DNA from: Aristaeella hokkaidonensis | GTDB taxonomy: Bacteria > Bacillota > Clostridia > Christensenellales > Aristaeellaceae | Length of the DNA stretch: 64,000 nucleotides | NCBI RefSeq assembly: GCF_018128945.1 | Contig: NZ_CP068393.1 | Coordinates: 1,736,001 to 1,800,000 of the forward strand | Direction of reading: 5' to 3' | Made by a program: the position numbers and the translations under genes | In this document: one piece after another, positions 61,224-64,000 of the stretch | Position numbering within the stretch: the stretch's first letter is position 1 | How the letters are laid out: each line of letters opens with the position of its first letter | Notes under the pieces: model-generated | Database searches by the model: none | Seen by the model: the letters and a program-made list of their open reading frames with translations, nothing else | What the model was told of the DNA's origin: nothing

Positions 61224-63926
61224 TCACAGCTTATGTCCGGGACGATAGGCTTTCTTGGCCGCGTCATCCTCGTAGGTGGCAATGTCATACTCAGTGGGCT
61301 TGGCCGTTTCGGTGAAGTGCTTCCCGCCGTAGTAGGCATTCAGGTACATCTGCTTGATTTCGCTCATCAGCGGATACCGGGGATTGGCGCCGGTGCACTG
61401 ATCGTCGAAGGCCTGCTCTGTCATGGCGTCCAGCCGGTCCAGGAAGTCCTTCTCATCCGGCACATAATCCCGGATCGTGGACTTGATGCCCACATAGGCT
61501 TTCAGGTCATTGATCTTCTTGATCAGCGCTTCCAGCTTGTCTTCGTCGGTACCTTCCGTAATGCCCAGTGCTTCCGCCACTTCAGCGTACCGCCGCATGG
61601 TGTGGGGATATTCATACTGGGGGAAGGTCCCCATCTTGGCCGGGGTTTCCGCGGCGTTGAACCGCAGCACCTCTTCAATCATCAGTGCATTGGCCACGCC
61701 GTGGGCAATGTGATGGAAGGCGCCCAGCTTGTGCGCCATGGAGTGGCACACACCCAGGAAAGCGTTGGCGAAAGCCATACCAGCCATGGTGGCGGCGTTG
61801 GCCATCTTCTCACGGGCTTCCACGTCCGTCATGCCGTCATCGTAAGCCCGGGGCAGGTAGGTGAAGATGTTCTTCAGTGCCTGGATGGCCAGTCCGTCCG
61901 TATAGTCGGTTGCCAGCATGGAAGCGTAGGCTTCCAGCGCGTGCGTCACCGCGTCGATACCGCTGGCCGCGGTCAGGCCCTTGGGGGCGGTCATATGGAA
62001 ATCCGTGTCAATGATTGCCATATTTGGCAGCAGCTCGTAATCCGCCAGCGGATACTTTACGCCGCTCTGTTCATCGGTGATAACCGCGAAGGGAGTCACT
62101 TCGCTGCCGGTTCCGGCGGAAGTGGGGATCGCGACAAAGTACGCCTTTTCGCCCATCTTCGGGAAGGTATATACCCGCTTGCGGATATCCATGAAGCGCA
62201 TGGCCATGTCCATGAAGTCAACCTCGGGATGCTCATACAGCACCCACATGATCTTTGCCGCGTCCATGGCGCTTCCGCCGCCCAGGGCGATGATCACGTC
62301 CGGCTGGAACAGGCGCATCTGCTCGGCGCCGGCTTTGGCGCAGGCCAGGGTCGGATCGGGCGCTACGTCGAAGAAGGTGGCATGGCTGATTCCCATCTCA
62401 TCCAGCTTGTCGGTAATCGGCTTGGTGTTGCCGTTGTGGTAAAGGAAACTGTCTGTTACCACGAAGGCCTTTTTCTTTCCCATCACGGTTTTCAGTTCGC
62501 TCAGGGCCACCGGCAGGCAGCCTTTCTTGATGTATACCTTTTCAGGAGCGCGGAACCAGAGCATGTTTTCCCTTCTTTCCGTCACGGTTTTGATATTCAG
62601 CAGGTGCTTCACACCCACGTTTTCAGACACGGAGTTTCCGCCCCAGCTGCCGCAGCCCAGCGTCAGAGAAGGCATCATCCGGAAATTGTACAGGTCACCG
62701 ATGCCGCCCTGGGAGGATGGGGTGTTCACCACAATGCGGCAGGTCTTCATCCGGGCCGCGAAAGCATCCAGCACTTCCTGCTTCTTCTGGGTATTGATAT
62801 ACAGGGAAGCGGTGTGGCCGTAACCGCCGTCCGCGATCAGCCTGTCAGCCTTCGCAAACGCGTCTTCCAGATCCTGTGCCCGGTACATTGCCAGCACCGG
62901 GGATAGCTTCTCATGGGCGAATTCCTCGGAGATATCCACGGATTCAACCTCACCGATCAGCACCTTCGTGCCTTCCGGAACGGTCACACCCGCAAGCTCG
63001 GCAATCCTGTATGCGCTCTGTCCCACAATCTTTGCGTTCAGGGCGCCGTTGATCAGGATGGTCTTCCGGACCTTGTTCAGCTCTTCTCCCTTCAGGAACC
63101 AGCAGCCCCGGGCAGCGAATTCAGCCTTCACGCTGTCATAGACGCTGTCCACGACGATCACGCTCTGTTCAGAAGCGCAGATCATGCCGTTATCGAAGGT
63201 CTTGGAATGGATGATGCTGTTGACTGCCAGCAGGATATCCGCACTTTCGTCGATCACCGCGGGCACGTTGCCGGCGCCCACGCCCAGGGCTGGCTTGCCG
63301 CTGGAGTAGGCCGCCTTCACCATGCCGGGACCGCCGGTCGCCAGGATAATGTCCGCTTCCTTCATCACGGTGTTGGTCATTTCAAGGCTGGGCACGTCAA
63401 TCCAGGAGATGATGCCTTCCGGTGCGCCGGCTTTGACCGCTGCTTCCAGCACTACCTTCGCGGCAGCGATCGTGGCCTGTTTGGCACGGGGATGGGGGCT
63501 GATGATAATACCGTTGCGGGTCTTCAGACAGATCAGGGATTTGAAAATGGCAGTGGATGTTGGGTTTGTGGTCGGAATCACGGCGGCCACCACACCGATG
63601 GGCTCCGCAATCTTCTTCATACCGCCGGCTTTGTCTTCTTCAATCACACCGCAGGTTTTGGTGTCCCGGTAGGCATTGTAGATATATTCGCTGGCATAGT
63701 GGTTTTTGATCACTTTGTCTTCCACCACACCCATGCCGGTTTCCTCAACAGCCATCCTGGCCAGGGGAATGCGGGCCTGATTGGCGGCGGTTGCCGCTGC
63801 CAGGAAAATCCTGTCCACCTGTTCCTGGGTGTAGGAGGCGTACTGGCGCTGTGCTTCCCGCACCCGGGCTATGGCAGCCTCCAGTGTTTCCGGGCTGTCC
63901 ACCGTTTCATAGGTCTTCTGATCCAT
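61224..63926 (-). CDS. adhE: bifunctional acetaldehyde/alcohol dehydrogenase AdhE
   Basis: A 900-residue enzyme reducing acetyl-CoA to ethanol with two NADH. The N-terminal aldehyde dehydrogenase has its catalytic Cys in NGMICASEQSV (~250); the linker RAPEKVYIKKGCL leads to the iron alcohol dehydrogenase with GGGSAMDAAK and metal ligands in SMAHKLGAFHHIAHG. Full length. The start at 63926 has GGAGGAGG upstream. First gene of the run ending in the hydrogenase. Confidence 0.97.
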   Translation of the reverse strand: MDQKTYETVDSPETLEAAIARVREAQRQYASYTQEQVDRIFLAAATAANQARIPLARMAVEETGMGVVEDKVIKNHYASEYIYNAYRDTKTCGVIEEDKAGGMKKIAEPIGVVAAVIPTTNPTSTAIFKSLICLKTRNGIIISPHPRAKQATIAAAKVVLEAAVKAGAPEGIISWIDVPSLEMTNTVMKEADIILATGGPGMVKAAYSSGKPALGVGAGNVPAVIDESADILLAVNSIIHSKTFDNGMICASEQSVIVVDSVYDSVKAEFAARGCWFLKGEELNKVRKTILINGALNAKIVGQSAYRIAELAGVTVPEGTKVLIGEVESVDISEEFAHEKLSPVLAMYRAQDLEDAFAKADRLIADGGYGHTASLYINTQKKQEVLDAFAARMKTCRIVVNTPSSQGGIGDLYNFRMMPSLTLGCGSWGGNSVSENVGVKHLLNIKTVTERRENMLWFRAPEKVYIKKGCLPVALSELKTVMGKKKAFVVTDSFLYHNGNTKPITDKLDEMGISHATFFDVAPDPTLACAKAGAEQMRLFQPDVIIALGGGSAMDAAKIMWVLYEHPEVDFMDMAMRFMDIRKRVYTFPKMGEKAYFVAIPTSAGTGSEVTPFAVITDEQSGVKYPLADYELLPNMAIIDTDFHMTAPKGLTAASGIDAVTHALEAYASMLATDYTDGLAIQALKNIFTYLPRAYDDGMTDVEAREKMANAATMAGMAFANAFLGVCHSMAHKLGAFHHIAHGVANALMIEEVLRFNAAETPAKMGTFPQYEYPHTMRRYAEVAEALGITEGTDEDKLEALIKKINDLKAYVGIKSTIRDYVPDEKDFLDRLDAMTEQAFDDQCTGANPRYPLMSEIKQMYLNAYYGGKHFTETAKPTEYDIATYEDDAAKKAYRPGHKL

Positions 63927-64000
63927 GTGAATCCTCCTCCGTTGTTTCATTGGACATGCCTGCTACGATCTTCAGGCAGGCAAGGGATAACGCAATGTTT
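63927..64000 (-). other. start of the adhE upstream region
   Basis: 74 nt of adhE leader with the ribosome binding site. A GCCTGCC..GGCAGGC inverted repeat (~63957-63980) is visible. No Rex-type TTGTTAA..TTAACAA site is seen before the window ends. Confidence 0.4.

Noticed and set aside
63927..64000. Rex operator upstream of adhE
   Set aside because: No TTGTTAA..TTAACAA match in the 74 nt available; the rest lies outside the window.

Overview
The window looks like chromosome of an anaerobic Gram-positive Clostridia-type bacterium. The lineage call is inference: a Christensenellales or Lachnospirales gut or rumen organism would fit. Supporting signs are a T-box leader on thrS, a sortase-type surface protein, [FeFe]-hydrogenase-like proteins beside adhE, BirA/BioY, CsoR/CopA, strong AGGAGG ribosome binding sites, GTG/TTG starts, and mid-to-high GC coding DNA. 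I saw no tRNA, rRNA, insertion sequence, prophage or CRISPR array.

Layout. 1-728: 5' part of glutamate dehydrogenase. 0.9-6.6 kb: a CotH-like secreted protein, then an operon of thioredoxin reductase-like protein, thioredoxin, an OhrR-type MarR regulator and a polar amino-acid ABC transporter, behind a promoter framed by a perfect inverted repeat. 6.6-13.6 kb: a hairpin array and housekeeping enzymes (HAD, DUF4037/TPR pair, LMW phosphatase, aminopeptidase P, YdcF, inositol monophosphatase). 13.8-18.3 kb: a Tat-exported FAD/FMN oxidoreductase, its divergent LysR regulator and the Tat translocase. 18.4-21.3 kb: a structured-RNA candidate, a MutS2-like ATPase and a methyltransferase. 21.4-28.8 kb: a 2,469-residue wall-anchored surface protein with a DnaJ-like cysteine-rich block inserted in a pilin-type domain. 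29-32 kb: CopA-CopZ and CsoR with twin operators. 32-41 kb: serA, an L,D-transpeptidase, T-box/thrS, a GH29 fucosidase, bioY-birA and a DUF2130 protein.

41.5-50.7 kb: about fourteen co-directional small genes (four GNATs, two methyltransferases, two HADs, Nudix, PfkB and a kinase-like protein), including an XRE-desulfoferrodoxin fusion. The island is headed by what reads as a complete ribosome-mediated attenuator: promoter, 35-codon leader peptide, mutually exclusive 1:2 and 2:3 pairings, and an intrinsic terminator 30 nt before the first GNAT. I consider this the best candidate for an undescribed system here.

50.7-55.8 kb: a Ca2+-type P-ATPase, a TIM-barrel-like protein, and an ArsR-DUF2087 regulator with a small partner. 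55.9-63.9 kb: a six-gene fermentative and redox-sensing run in transcription order adhE, APH-type kinase, [2Fe-2S] protein, PAS-containing sensory hydrogenase (HydS-like), PP2C/SpoIIE phosphatase and a group-B-like [FeFe] hydrogenase. It couples ethanol/H2 metabolism to a probable phospho-signalling module.
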